DNA of 64,000 nt. Origin: Streptomyces sp. NK15101. Its GTDB lineage: Bacteria; Actinomycetota; Actinomycetes; Streptomycetales; Streptomycetaceae. The stretch covers positions 62,001 to 126,000 of the forward strand of contig NZ_JAINVG010000008.1 of NCBI RefSeq assembly GCF_020400725.1, read 5' to 3'. This document shows, one piece after another, positions 8,045 through 18,414 of this stretch (the stretch's first letter is position 1; each line of letters begins with the position of its first letter). A program made the translations under genes and the position numbers. The notes beneath the pieces were generated by a model, which did not search any database, was not told the origin of the DNA, and saw nothing but the letters and a program-made list of their open reading frames with translations.

Positions 8045-11000
8045 TCAGTCCTGGGCCGGGGCGGCGGTCTTCTCCGCCGCCTTCTTGGCCGTGGTCTTCT
8101 TGGCGGTGGTCTTCTTCGCCGCGGTCTTCTTGGTCGCCGCCGTCTTCTTGGCGGCGGCCTTCTTGGCCGTGGCCTTCTTCGCGGTCTTGCGCGCGGCCGT
8201 CTTCTTGGCCGGCGCGGCCTCCGCCTCGGGCTCGGCCGGCGCCTCGGCGGCCTCGGCCGGGGCCGTGGGCACCACGACGACGGCCGCCTCCTCGGCGCCC
8301 GCGGGCGAACCGGCGGGAGCGGTGGCCTTGCGGACCACCCGGCGCCGGGCACGCGGCGGGGCGGCCACCGGGGCCTCCTCGGCGACGGGCTCGACGACGG
8401 CCTCGGCCACCGGCTCCGGCGCCACGACGGGCTCCGGCTCCGGAGCGGGCTCGACGACCGGCTCGGCGACGACCTCCGCGGCCGCGTCCGCGGTCGAGAC
8501 GACCGGGGACGTCGCCCGGCGGGTGGCACGGCGACGGCCGCGCGGGGCCGGGGCGGCGGTCTCCTCGACCACCGGCTCGGGCTCCACGACGGGCTCGGGC
8601 TCGGCGACCGGCTCGGCGGCGGGCGCCGGCTCGGACACGACGGCCTCGGTCTCCACGACCGGCGCCGGAGCGATCGGCGTGGGGGCGACCGGCGTCGAGA
8701 CGACCGGAGCGGACACCCGTCGGGTGACGCGACGGCGGCCGCGACCGCGCGTGGCGGCGGCCTCCGCCTCGGCGGCGGAGCCGTACAGCTCCTCGTCCGG
8801 GGCGATCGGCACCGGCACGGCCACCGGGGCGGCCAGCTCGGCGGCGACCTCGGCCTCGGTCTCGATCTCGGCCTCCGGCTCCACGGCCTCGGCGTGCTCG
8901 TGCTCGTGGACGTGCTCGGCACCGCCGCGGCCGCGCTTCTTCGAGCGCTTGCCGGCGCCACCGCCACCGGCGGTGGCCGGCTGCTCCATGTGCACGATGA
9001 CACCGCGGCCGTTGCAGTGGACGCAGGTCTCGGAGAAGGACTCCAGGAGGCCCTGGCCGACCCGCTTGCGGGTCATCTGGACCAGGCCGAGCGAGGTGAC
9101 CTCGGCCACCTGGTGCTTGGTCCGGTCCCGGCCCAGGCACTCCAGGAGGCGGCGCAGCACCAGGTCGCGGTTGGACTCCAGGACCATGTCGATGAAGTCG
9201 ATGACGACGATGCCGCCGAGGTCGCGCAGGCGCAGCTGGCGCACGATCTCCTCGGCCGCCTCCAGGTTGTTCCTGGTGACGGTCTCCTCGAGGTTGCCGC
9301 CCTGGCCGGTGAACTTGCCGGTGTTGACGTCGACGACGATCATCGCCTCGGTCTTGTCGATCACCAGCGAGCCGCCGGAGGGCAGCCAGACCTTGCGGTC
9401 CAGCGCTTTCATCAGCTGCTCGTCGATCCGGTACGTCGCGAAGACGTCGACCTCGCTGGTCCACTTGGACAGGCGGTCGGCCAGGTCGGGCGCGACGTGC
9501 GAGACGTACCCGTGGATGGTCTCCCACGCGTCGTCACCGCTGACGATGACCTTGGAGAAGTCCTCGTTGAAGATGTCGCGGACGACCCGGACGGTCATGT
9601 CCGGCTCGCCGTAGAGCAGGCTCGGCGCGGACGTCGAGATCTGGGCGGCCTTCTTCTGGATGTCGGCCCACTGCGCCTGCAGGCGCTCGACGTCGCGGCG
9701 CAGCTCGTCCTCGCTCGCGCCCTCGGCGGCGGTGCGCACGATGACGCCCGCGTCCTCGGGGACGATCTTCTTGAGGATGGTCTTCAGGCGGGCGCGCTCG
9801 GTGTCCGGGAGCTTGCGGCTGATGCCGGTCATCGAGCCCTCGGGGACGTACACGAGGTAGCGGCCCGGCAGGGAGACCTGACTGGTCAGACGCGCGCCCT
9901 TGTGGCCGATCGGGTCCTTCGTGACCTGCACGAGGACCGACTGACCGGACTTGAGGGCGGACTCGATGCGGCGCGGCCCGTTGGCCATGCCGAGCGCCTC
10001 GAAGTTGACCTCGCCGGCGTACAGGACGGCGTTGCGGCCCTTGCCGATGTCGACGAAGGCGGCCTCCATGGACGGCAGCACGTTCTGGACCTTGCCCAGG
10101 TAGACGTTGCCGACGTACGAGGTGGCCTGCTCCTTGTTGACGTAGTGCTCGACGAGCACGTTGTCCTCGAGGACGCCGATCTGGGTGCGCTCGCCGTTCT
10201 GGCGGACGACCATGACGCGCTCGACGGCCTCGCGGCGGGCCAGGAACTCGGCCTCGGTGATGATCGGGACGCGGCGGCGGCCCTGCTCGCGGCCTTCGCG
10301 GCGGCGCTGCTTCTTGGCCTCCAGGCGGGTCGAGCCCTTGATGGACTGGACCTCGTCGGACGGCTCGGCCTTCTCACGGGCCGGGCGGGGCTCGCGGACC
10401 TTGACGACCGTGCGGACGCCGTCCTCGTCGCCCGCCTCGACGTCGGCGGCGACGTCCCCGCTGCGACGGCGGCGACGGCGGCGACGACGGGAGCTGCTGG
10501 AGCCGCCGGCGTAGGCCTCGGCCTCCTCCGGCTCCTCCTCGCCCTCCCCGGTCTCCTCGACCTCGTCCTCGGCGTGCGGCTCCTCGCCCTCCTCGGTCTC
10601 CTCGACCTCGGTGAGCTCGCCGCGACGGCGGCGGCGGCCGCCACGGCGGCGACGGCGGGACGGACGGTCCTCGTACTCGTCCGCCTCCTCGGCCTCCTCG
10701 ACTTCCTCGGCCTCGTCGGCGGCGGTCTCGACCTCGGGCTCGTCGGCGACGGTGGCCGGGACGGGCTCGACGGCGACGGGCTCGCCACGGCGACGCCGGC
10801 GACGGCGAGAGCCGGTCTCGGCGCGCTCGGCGGTCTCCTCGGTCTCGGCGGGCTCGACGGCCTCCACGACCTCGGCCGTCTCGACGGCCTCGTCCTCCTC
10901 CGGCTCCTCCGCGTAGGCGGCGGCGGCCGCGGCGGCGGTCTCCGGAGTCTGGAACATCGGCTCGGCGAAGACCGGGGCCTGGAAGACGGGAACGGCGGGG

Positions 11001-11710
11001 CGCGCGGCGCGGCGCGTCTCGCGGGCCGGGGCCGGCTCGGAGGTGAACTGCGGCGAGGTGGCGCGGCGGCGGCCGCGTCCACGGGTGGCGGCGGTCTCGG
11101 CGGCGGCGACCTCGACCCCGGCCTCGTCGGTGGTGATCTGCTCGACGGTGGACTGGGGCAGCGACTCGCCGGTGACGGCCGGCTCGGCGGCCGTCTCGGG
11201 CGAGGTGGCCTTGCGGGTGGCGCGGCGGCGGGTACGGGCCGGCGGCGCGGCCTCCTCCACGACCTCGGCGGCCGGAGCGGCGGCCTCGGCGACCGGCTCG
11301 GCGGCGGGCGCCGCGGTCTCCTCGGCGGCGGCCGGGGAGGTCACCGGCGAGGTGGCCTTACGGGTGGCACGGCGGCGCGGGCGGGCGGGAGCGGCCTCGG
11401 GGGCCTCCTCCACGACCTCGGCGGCCGGAGCGGCGGCGGTCTCGACGACCGGCTCGGCCGCGGTCTCCACGGCGGGCGCGGTGGCCTTGCGGGTGGCCCG
11501 GCGGCGGGTGCGCGGCGCGGGGGCGGCCTCGGTCTCGGCCGGGGCGGCCTCCACGGCGGGGGTCTCGACGGCCGGGGCCTCGGCCGCGGCCGGGGTCTCG
11601 GCGGTCGCGCCCGTCACCGGCGGACCGGCGGGGCGGGAAGCGGCGCGGCGCCTGCGGCGCGGCGGCAGCTTGTCACCGGGGGCGTTGGTGTCTTCGTTGG
11701 ACTCGAGCAT
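8045..11710 (-). CDS. rne: Ribonuclease E/G family endoribonuclease (RNase ES type)
   Basis: A 1,221-residue RNase E/G. The catalytic core spans roughly residues 460-900: S1 domain (GNVYLGKVQNVLPSMEAAF, near 510-570), metal-binding aspartates in VVDVNTG (near 790) and IVVIDFIDM (near 833), and the zinc-link CVHCNG (near 896). It is flanked by long low-complexity arms, the Streptomyces arrangement, unlike E. coli where only the C-terminal half is scaffold. Both arms carry RRRATRKATSP-like repeats and the C-terminus ends in lysine/alanine repeats. It cleaves single-stranded A/U-rich RNA in mRNA decay and rRNA processing. The start MLESNE at 11710 has GGGAGA eight bases upstream; an in-frame GTG six codons earlier has no properly spaced site. 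Confidence 0.96.
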   Translation of the reverse strand: MLESNEDTNAPGDKLPPRRRRRAASRPAGPPVTGATAETPAAAEAPAVETPAVEAAPAETEAAPAPRTRRRATRKATAPAVETAAEPVVETAAAPAAEVVEEAPEAAPARPRRRATRKATSPVTSPAAAEETAAPAAEPVAEAAAPAAEVVEEAAPPARTRRRATRKATSPETAAEPAVTGESLPQSTVEQITTDEAGVEVAAAETAATRGRGRRRATSPQFTSEPAPARETRRAARPAVPVFQAPVFAEPMFQTPETAAAAAAAYAEEPEEDEAVETAEVVEAVEPAETEETAERAETGSRRRRRRRGEPVAVEPVPATVADEPEVETAADEAEEVEEAEEADEYEDRPSRRRRRGGRRRRRGELTEVEETEEGEEPHAEDEVEETGEGEEEPEEAEAYAGGSSSSRRRRRRRRRSGDVAADVEAGDEDGVRTVVKVREPRPAREKAEPSDEVQSIKGSTRLEAKKQRRREGREQGRRRVPIITEAEFLARREAVERVMVVRQNGERTQIGVLEDNVLVEHYVNKEQATSYVGNVYLGKVQNVLPSMEAAFVDIGKGRNAVLYAGEVNFEALGMANGPRRIESALKSGQSVLVQVTKDPIGHKGARLTSQVSLPGRYLVYVPEGSMTGISRKLPDTERARLKTILKKIVPEDAGVIVRTAAEGASEDELRRDVERLQAQWADIQKKAAQISTSAPSLLYGEPDMTVRVVRDIFNEDFSKVIVSGDDAWETIHGYVSHVAPDLADRLSKWTSEVDVFATYRIDEQLMKALDRKVWLPSGGSLVIDKTEAMIVVDVNTGKFTGQGGNLEETVTRNNLEAAEEIVRQLRLRDLGGIVVIDFIDMVLESNRDLVLRRLLECLGRDRTKHQVAEVTSLGLVQMTRKRVGQGLLESFSETCVHCNGRGVIVHMEQPATAGGGGAGKRSKKRGRGGAEHVHEHEHAEAVEPEAEIETEAEVAAELAAPVAVPVPIAPDEELYGSAAEAEAAATRGRGRRRVTRRVSAPVVSTPVAPTPIAPAPVVETEAVVSEPAPAAEPVAEPEPVVEPEPVVEETAAPAPRGRRRATRRATSPVVSTADAAAEVVAEPVVEPAPEPEPVVAPEPVAEAVVEPVAEEAPVAAPPRARRRVVRKATAPAGSPAGAEEAAVVVVPTAPAEAAEAPAEPEAEAAPAKKTAARKTAKKATAKKAAAKKTAATKKTAAKKTTAKKTTAKKAAEKTAAPAQD

Positions 11711-11943
11711 GCGGGGTTCTCCCGTCACGCTCCCGGGCGCCGCGCCTGGTTCCGGTCCGGCGGCACGATCGCGCCTGTGGCGCGGTGCCGCCGTCCGGGG
11801 CGCGGGCGCCGCACGGGAGCTCTGTGTCTGGCTCGCCGGTTCCGTACGCCCTGTGCGGACGGCCTGGCGAAAGTCTCCTGGTCAGTGCGCTGCCCGACCC
11901 AGGTGGCTCCCGAGTACCAGGGCGGCGCTACGACGACCGCTCC

Positions 11944-12777
11944 CTACGCGGTACCGGCACCCGGCGCCGTCGCCGGGGCGGTCGCGGCGGCCGTGGGTGA
12001 AGCGGCCGTGACTGCCTCGCGGTCGGGCGCGAGCGGGTCGGTCACCGTGCCGGACTCCTCGTCGAAGAGCCCCTGCGCCAGCCTGGTCACCGCAGCGGGG
12101 ACCGGCGGCGCCAGGTCGGCCACAGCTCGGAGACCGGACAGGACGTCGTCGGGTCGTACGGCAGGTGTCACGTGCCGAACAACCAGGCGCAGTATCGCAC
12201 AGGCGCTGTCCAGCGGCCTATCACCCTGGGGATCGCCCTGGTGACGGGCTGCCGTCAGCTCGGTGACCGCGGAACGGGCGTCGAAGGTGCGGACTCCGTT
12301 CTTGGTCTTGCGCTGTACTTCCACCGTCTCGGCTGCGAGAAACGCCTCGACGGCCTTCTCGACGTCCTCGACGGCGACGCCCTCCAGGCGCAGCTCCCAC
12401 ACGGAGGCGGTGAGCCGGTCGGCGAGACCCGAGGTCCGGGCCTCGACGGCGTCGGTGATGTCGAGGCCGGCCGGGAGGGACTCGTCGAGCAGGACCCGCA
12501 GGGTCTCCGGGTCGCGCGCCTCGGTGAGCGCGATCTCCAGGTACTCGGCTTCGGAGCCCGTGCCCGTCGGGGCGGCGTTGGCGTACGACACCTTGGGGTG
12601 CGGGGTGAAGCCCGCCGAGTACGCCATGGGCACCTCGGCACGGCGCAGCGCACGCTCGAAAGCGCGCTGGAAGTCACGGTGGCTGGTGAACCGGAGGCGG
12701 CCGCGCTTGGTGTAGCGCAGTCGGATGCGCTGCACCGCCGGTGCGGGCGGCGGGCCTTCGGGCTGTCGCTTGCCCAG
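11944..12777 (-). CDS. DUF2344 / TIGR03936 radical-SAM-linked protein, CTG start
   Basis: Reads QRIRLRYTKRGRLRF, then FTSHRDFQRAFERALRR and YSAGFTPHPKVSYANA, signatures of TIGR03936, a family always found with the TIGR03960 B12-type radical SAM protein (next but one upstream) and fused to it in some genomes. Function is unknown; RNA modification or ribosome maturation is inferred from constant linkage to RNase E/G and L21-L27. The start is proposed at CTG 12777 (277 residues, beginning GKRQPEGPPPAPA), because GAGGAG lies 8 bases upstream. The first GTG (12735) has no ribosome-binding site and would remove residues I recall as conserved among Streptomyces homologues. Confidence 0.85.
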   Translation of the reverse strand: MGKRQPEGPPPAPAVQRIRLRYTKRGRLRFTSHRDFQRAFERALRRAEVPMAYSAGFTPHPKVSYANAAPTGTGSEAEYLEIALTEARDPETLRVLLDESLPAGLDITDAVEARTSGLADRLTASVWELRLEGVAVEDVEKAVEAFLAAETVEVQRKTKNGVRTFDARSAVTELTAARHQGDPQGDRPLDSACAILRLVVRHVTPAVRPDDVLSGLRAVADLAPPVPAAVTRLAQGLFDEESGTVTDPLAPDREAVTAASPTAAATAPATAPGAGTA

Positions 12778-12944
12778 TGGTTCTTCTCCTCGGTGCGGGG
12801 CGGACGCGGGTGGCGCTCCGCCCGGAAGCTCGGGGGACGTCCCCTGGGCGGCCCGCCCGGATCACCCCCGCGTCCTGCGGGGAGATCTCGGGGCGGGCGC
12901 CGCGCCGGGGACGTTCGTCGTACTGCCCAGAGTACGCGCCCCCG

Positions 12945-12968
12945 CCGCCTCCGGTTCTCCGGAGGCGG
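12945..12968. terminator. Terminator of the 27-residue-repeat gene
   Basis: CCGCCTCCGG and CCGGAGGCGG form a perfect 10-bp stem with a TTCT loop, abutting the stop codon of the gene ending at 12969. Confidence 0.7.
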
Positions 12969-13631
12969 TCAGCGGGGCCCGCCGAAGAGGGCGAGGCGCA
13001 CCTCGCGGGCGGCGGCGCGGACGGCGCGCCCCACGGAGGCGAGGGGCGCCCACACCCAGGTCCGCAGCCAGTGGCCGACGGGCGTGAGGATCACCCGGTA
13101 CGTCCAGGCGAGGGGGCGTCCGATCACGTTCCACAGCACCCAGCCGACGGCGCGTCCGAGGGCCCGGGAGATCAGGCCCCCGATCCGCCAGGCCCAGGCG
13201 ATCGCGGCGCCGACCGCCCGGCTGACGGGGGCGAGCACATACCGCCAGAGCCAGGTCAGCGGGGTGACGAACAGCAGGTCGACGACCCACCAAACGGCTT
13301 TGGCGACGGGGAGGAGGACCCAGCGCGCGAGCCACGTGAGGGGCGTGACGACCAGCAGGTCGATCACCCACCACAGGGCCCGGCCGACCGGGGCGAGGAC
13401 CCACTCCCACAGGAACCGCAGCGGGATGACGACGAGGTGGTGGATCAGCCAGCCGAGGGCCCGCCCGAGCGGGGCGAGCACCCAGCGCCACAACTGCTTC
13501 AGGCAGTAGGCCAGGGCGTCCCAGACCAGCCGGACGGGCAGGACGATCACCAGGGCGATGGCGCGCGCCACCCCCGTGAGACAGCCCGCGGGCTCGTTCG
13601 GGGGCTGCGACCTGGTGTTCTGCGTGCTCAT
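12969..13631 (-). CDS. Hydrophobic protein with four tandem 27-residue repeats, unknown function
   Basis: A 220-residue protein I cannot assign. After a polar 17-residue N-terminus it is Trp/Val/Leu-rich. Residues 48-155 are four exact-length 27-residue units of pattern W-x-W-V-L-A-P-V-x-R-A-L-W-W-V-I-D-L-L-V-V-T-P-L-T-W-L, with a weaker unit before. Each unit has a basic amphipathic half (PVGRAL) and a hydrophobic half (VIDLLVVTP), suggesting re-entrant or membrane-lying helices. The ATG at 13631 (MSTQNTRSQPP) lacks a Shine-Dalgarno site and lies 15 bases beyond the terminator of the upstream radical SAM gene; a GTG at 13685 inside that hairpin is an alternative. It lies between the two radical-SAM-associated genes. 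Confidence 0.75.
   Translation of the reverse strand: MSTQNTRSQPPNEPAGCLTGVARAIALVIVLPVRLVWDALAYCLKQLWRWVLAPLGRALGWLIHHLVVIPLRFLWEWVLAPVGRALWWVIDLLVVTPLTWLARWVLLPVAKAVWWVVDLLFVTPLTWLWRYVLAPVSRAVGAAIAWAWRIGGLISRALGRAVGWVLWNVIGRPLAWTYRVILTPVGHWLRTWVWAPLASVGRAVRAAAREVRLALFGGPR
13167..13490 (-). repeat. Four tandem 81-base repeats encoding 27-residue units
   Basis: Codons 48-155 of the hydrophobic protein fall into four units of exactly 27 residues. Units 2 and 3 are most alike (both end TPLTWL and share WWV-I/V-DLL). The fourth is more diverged. Units are conserved in protein more than in DNA, so they are old rather than newly expanded. Confidence 0.85.
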
Positions 13632-13646
13632 GCCGGGAATGACGCG

Positions 13647-13682
13647 ACGGCCCGGCGAAGGGTTTCCCCTTCGCCGGGCCGT
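13647..13682. terminator. Strong hairpin after the TIGR03960 gene
   Basis: ACGGCCCGGCGAAGGG pairs perfectly over 16 bp with its complement around a TTTC loop. It ends the radical SAM gene (stop at 13693) but its last base is only 15 bases before the ATG of the repeat-protein gene, so it may act as an attenuator for that gene. Confidence 0.8.
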
Positions 13683-13692
13683 CACCCAAGCG

Positions 13693-15624
<1,932 letters not shown>

Positions 15625-15676
15625 CTCGAACCTTCGTGAGCTGGCAGGGGGGCGACTCTCAAGCGTACCCCGGTGC

Positions 15677-17191
15677 TCAGCGGGTCAGAGCCGCCGTGAG
15701 CTCCGGAGCCGAGGCCCGGGCCCACGCCGCGGGCAGTTCCCGCTCGGCCGCGTCGGCCGCCGCCTCCTCGCGGCCGTAGAGGAGTCCCCAGGTGAAGGCC
15801 GATTCGCCGACGCCGTGGGCCATGATCCCGAACTCCCGGAGGGCGACGCGGGCGACGACGGCGTCCTGGTGTTCTCCGAGGAGGGACTGGACGGCCTTGA
15901 CGCGTTTCGAGAGCCGCTTGGCGGGCTTGCCGAGGGTGGGGCGGGCCGCGTCGGCGGCGTAGCGGGCGCGCTTGGCGGCCTTGCGGGCCTCGTGGAGGGC
16001 GAGGTCGCGCTCGTGGCCGGGGCCGAGGGAGAGGGCGTGCTCGATCCGGCGGCCGAGGCGGGCGTGGTCCTTGCGGACGGCGCGGGCGAGGACCGGGCGG
16101 GCGTCGCGGCGGGCGGCCTTGCGCAGCGGCGGGGCGGCGAGGAGCGCGTCGAGGGTGTCGAGGAGGGCGAGGTGGCGGTCGGAGTCGAGGGCGGCGAGGG
16201 CCTGGTGCCGGGCGTTCCTGGCGAGGGCGGCGTCCCGGCGGCGCAGCCGGGCCTCGACGGGGCCGAGGGTGAGGGCGGGGGGCAGGTCGGCGACGCGGGC
16301 GCGCAGCCGTGCGTCGAGGACCTCCTGGTCGCGGGCGACGCCGAGCTCTCCGGCGAGCCATTTCAGCTCGTCGCCGACGGGGTCGGTGACCTCCCGGTCG
16401 AGGACCTTGCGGTAGGTCTTGAAGGCGCTGCGCATCCGGCGGCAGGCGACCCGCAGCTGGTGGACGGCGTCGGGCAGGTCGCGGCGTACGGCGGGGTCGA
16501 GCGCGACGATCGCCTCGGCCTGTTCCCGTACGTAGGCGAGGACGGCGGCGCCCGCGGTGCCGGGCTTCCCGGCGGTGGGGGCCGCCTGGGGTTCCGAGCC
16601 GGTCTCCTTGAGGGCCCGGGCGAGCTTGGACGGCGACGCGGAGGGGTGGATGCCCGCCTTGCGGAGGCGTTTCTCGACGGCGTCGAGGAGGGCCGGGTCG
16701 ACGTCGTCCGCGAGTTCGACCTCGATCTCGGTCCAGGTGGCCACCGCGCCTTCGGGCAGGCGTTCGGCGTGGACGGTGTCGACGGAGAGTTCGGCGAGGA
16801 GGGTGCCGTCGGCGTCGAGGAGGTGGCGGACGTCACGTGCCGAGCGGAGGCGGACGACCGGGACGACCTCCGCGTCGCGGACGCGGGAGCGCAGGAGTCC
16901 TGCGAGCTCATCCGGCAGGGTGTCGCTCAGCGGGGCCCTGATCTCGTCGCGGACTCCGGCGGCGACGGGGAACTTCACGTGCCAGCCGGCGTCGCTCCCG
17001 CCGGTGCGGCGGCGGAGGGTGACGGCGCCGGCCGCCAGCCGGAGGTCCGGGGTGTCGTAGTAGACGGCGTCGAGTTCCATGACGCCCCGGTCCACGACCT
17101 CCGAGACTCCGGGGACGCGGGTGAGGTCCGGTGGCGGGGTCTCCCCGGTGGCTTCGTACTTCCGCTCGATCTCGCGCTTCGTCTCGGCCAT
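15677..17191 (-). CDS. CYTH and CHAD domain protein
   Basis: A 504-residue protein. CYTH domain (about 1-200) carries the ExExK signature (EIERKY) of triphosphate tunnel enzymes, with later basic and acidic barrel residues such as ELDAVYYDT and LRRRTGG. CHAD domain (about 225-500) is helical with many conserved His/Arg (HQLRVACRRMRSAFKTYR, EARKAAKRARYAAD) that bind polyphosphate. A role in inorganic polyphosphate binding or triphosphate hydrolysis follows from the families; which one is not evident. The ATG has no separate ribosome site; TAGATT ends six bases upstream, suggesting a leaderless transcript. Rod-shape gene rodA ends 19 bases upstream. Confidence 0.9.
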   Translation of the reverse strand: MAETKREIERKYEATGETPPPDLTRVPGVSEVVDRGVMELDAVYYDTPDLRLAAGAVTLRRRTGGSDAGWHVKFPVAAGVRDEIRAPLSDTLPDELAGLLRSRVRDAEVVPVVRLRSARDVRHLLDADGTLLAELSVDTVHAERLPEGAVATWTEIEVELADDVDPALLDAVEKRLRKAGIHPSASPSKLARALKETGSEPQAAPTAGKPGTAGAAVLAYVREQAEAIVALDPAVRRDLPDAVHQLRVACRRMRSAFKTYRKVLDREVTDPVGDELKWLAGELGVARDQEVLDARLRARVADLPPALTLGPVEARLRRRDAALARNARHQALAALDSDRHLALLDTLDALLAAPPLRKAARRDARPVLARAVRKDHARLGRRIEHALSLGPGHERDLALHEARKAAKRARYAADAARPTLGKPAKRLSKRVKAVQSLLGEHQDAVVARVALREFGIMAHGVGESAFTWGLLYGREEAAADAAERELPAAWARASAPELTAALTR

Positions 17192-17197
17192 ACCTCG

Positions 17198-17203
17198 AAT
17201 CTA
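17198..17203 (-). promoter_or_regulatory. Probable -10 box for leaderless CYTH/CHAD gene
   Basis: TAGATT on the minus strand ends exactly six bases (CGAGGT) before the ATG at 17191, in the short gap after rodA. The AGG within the six bases is too close to the ATG for a normal ribosome-binding site. No convincing -35 is visible. Confidence 0.45.
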
Positions 17204-17210
17204 ACCGTCG

Positions 17211-18410
17211 TCAGGCCGTCATCGGGCGTTGTACGCGGATCGACTGGAGCAGTCCGATGGCCACCCACACGGCGAACATCGACGAGCCGCCGTACGAGAC
17301 GAACGGCAGCGGGAGGCCGGCGACCGGCATGATGCCGAGCGTCATGCCGATGTTCTCGAAGGACTGGAAGGCGAACCAGGCGATGATGCCGGCCGCGACG
17401 ATCGTGCCGTAGAGCTCGGTGGTCTCGCGGGCGATCCGGCAGGAGCGCCAGAGGATGACGCCGAGGAGGACGAGGATCAGGCCGGCGCCGATGAAGCCGA
17501 GCTCCTCCCCCGCGACGGTGAAGATGAAGTCGGTCTGCTGCTCGGGGACGAACTGGCCGCTGGTCTGGTGGCCCTTGAACAGACCCGTGCCGTACAGGCC
17601 GCCGGAGCCGATCGCGATGCGGGCCTGGTTGGTGTTGTAGCCGACGCCCGCGGGGTCGAGCTCGGGGTTGGCGAAGGCGGCGAAGCGGTTGATCTGGTAC
17701 TCGTCGAGCATGCCGAGGGCGGTGACGAGGACCGCGCCGCCGACGCCGGCGCCGATGAGGCCGAGGACCCAGCGGTTGGAGGCGCCGGAGGCGAGCAGCA
17801 CGCCGAGCACGATGACGGCCATGACCATGACCGAGCCGAGGTCGGGCATCAGCATGACGATGCCCATGGGGAGGGCGGCCAGGGCGAGGGCCTTGGCGAC
17901 GGTGCCGTGGTCGGGGTGGAGCTGGTCTCCGGCGTCGACCTTGGCGGCGAGGAGCATCGCCATGATCAGGATGATCGTGATCTTCACGAACTCGCTGGGC
18001 TGGAGCGAGAAGCCGCCGCCGATGACGATCCACGCGTGGGCGCCGTTGATGGTGGCGCCGAGCGGGGTGAGCACGGCGAGGATGAGCACGATCGAGATGG
18101 CGTAGAGGACCGGCACGGCACCGCGCAGGGTCCGGTGGCCGAGCCAGACCGTGCCGATCATCAGGGCGAGCCCGATGCCGGTGTTGAGCAGGTGGCGGAA
18201 GAGGAAGTAGTAGGGGTCGCCGTTGTTGAGCTCGGTACGGCCGCGGGTGGCGGACCAGACGAGCAGGGCGCCGAGCAGGGAGAGCGCGAGCGCCGACAGG
18301 AGGATCGGCCAGTCGAGCCGGCGCAGCACCGAGTCGCGGGCGGTGAGTTTCGCGAGCGGCCCGCGGTCGGGTGCGTAACGGGAGACGGAGAAGCTCGTAC
18401 GGGTCGTCAT
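17211..18410 (-). CDS. rodA: Peptidoglycan glycosyltransferase RodA (Sfr in S. coelicolor)
   Basis: A 399-residue SEDS-family membrane protein with about ten transmembrane segments. SEDS proteins polymerise lipid II into glycan strands together with a class B PBP, here the mrdA product encoded four bases upstream. Recognisable motifs are GAHAWIVIGGGFSLQPSEFVK (family NGAxxWI and QPSE) and the late loops PVAGLPLPFVSYGGSSM. In Streptomyces the mre cluster SEDS protein acts with MreB and PBP2 mainly in spore-wall synthesis. It is last of the mreBCD-pbp2-rodA operon. Confidence 0.95.
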   Translation of the reverse strand: MTTRTSFSVSRYAPDRGPLAKLTARDSVLRRLDWPILLSALALSLLGALLVWSATRGRTELNNGDPYYFLFRHLLNTGIGLALMIGTVWLGHRTLRGAVPVLYAISIVLILAVLTPLGATINGAHAWIVIGGGFSLQPSEFVKITIILIMAMLLAAKVDAGDQLHPDHGTVAKALALAALPMGIVMLMPDLGSVMVMAVIVLGVLLASGASNRWVLGLIGAGVGGAVLVTALGMLDEYQINRFAAFANPELDPAGVGYNTNQARIAIGSGGLYGTGLFKGHQTSGQFVPEQQTDFIFTVAGEELGFIGAGLILVLLGVILWRSCRIARETTELYGTIVAAGIIAWFAFQSFENIGMTLGIMPVAGLPLPFVSYGGSSMFAVWVAIGLLQSIRVQRPMTA

Positions 18411-18414
18411 CGGG

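Noticed and set aside
8045..8230. Tandem Lys/Ala-rich repeats at the rne 3' end as a possible minisatellite or separate histone-like gene
   Set aside because: They continue the RNase E frame without a start or ribosome site, so they are its C-terminal tail.
7997..12244. A 1,415-codon plus-strand frame opposite rne
   Set aside because: Repetitive Gly/Arg/Leu composition mirrors the low-complexity Ala/Glu/Pro arms of RNase E on the other strand.
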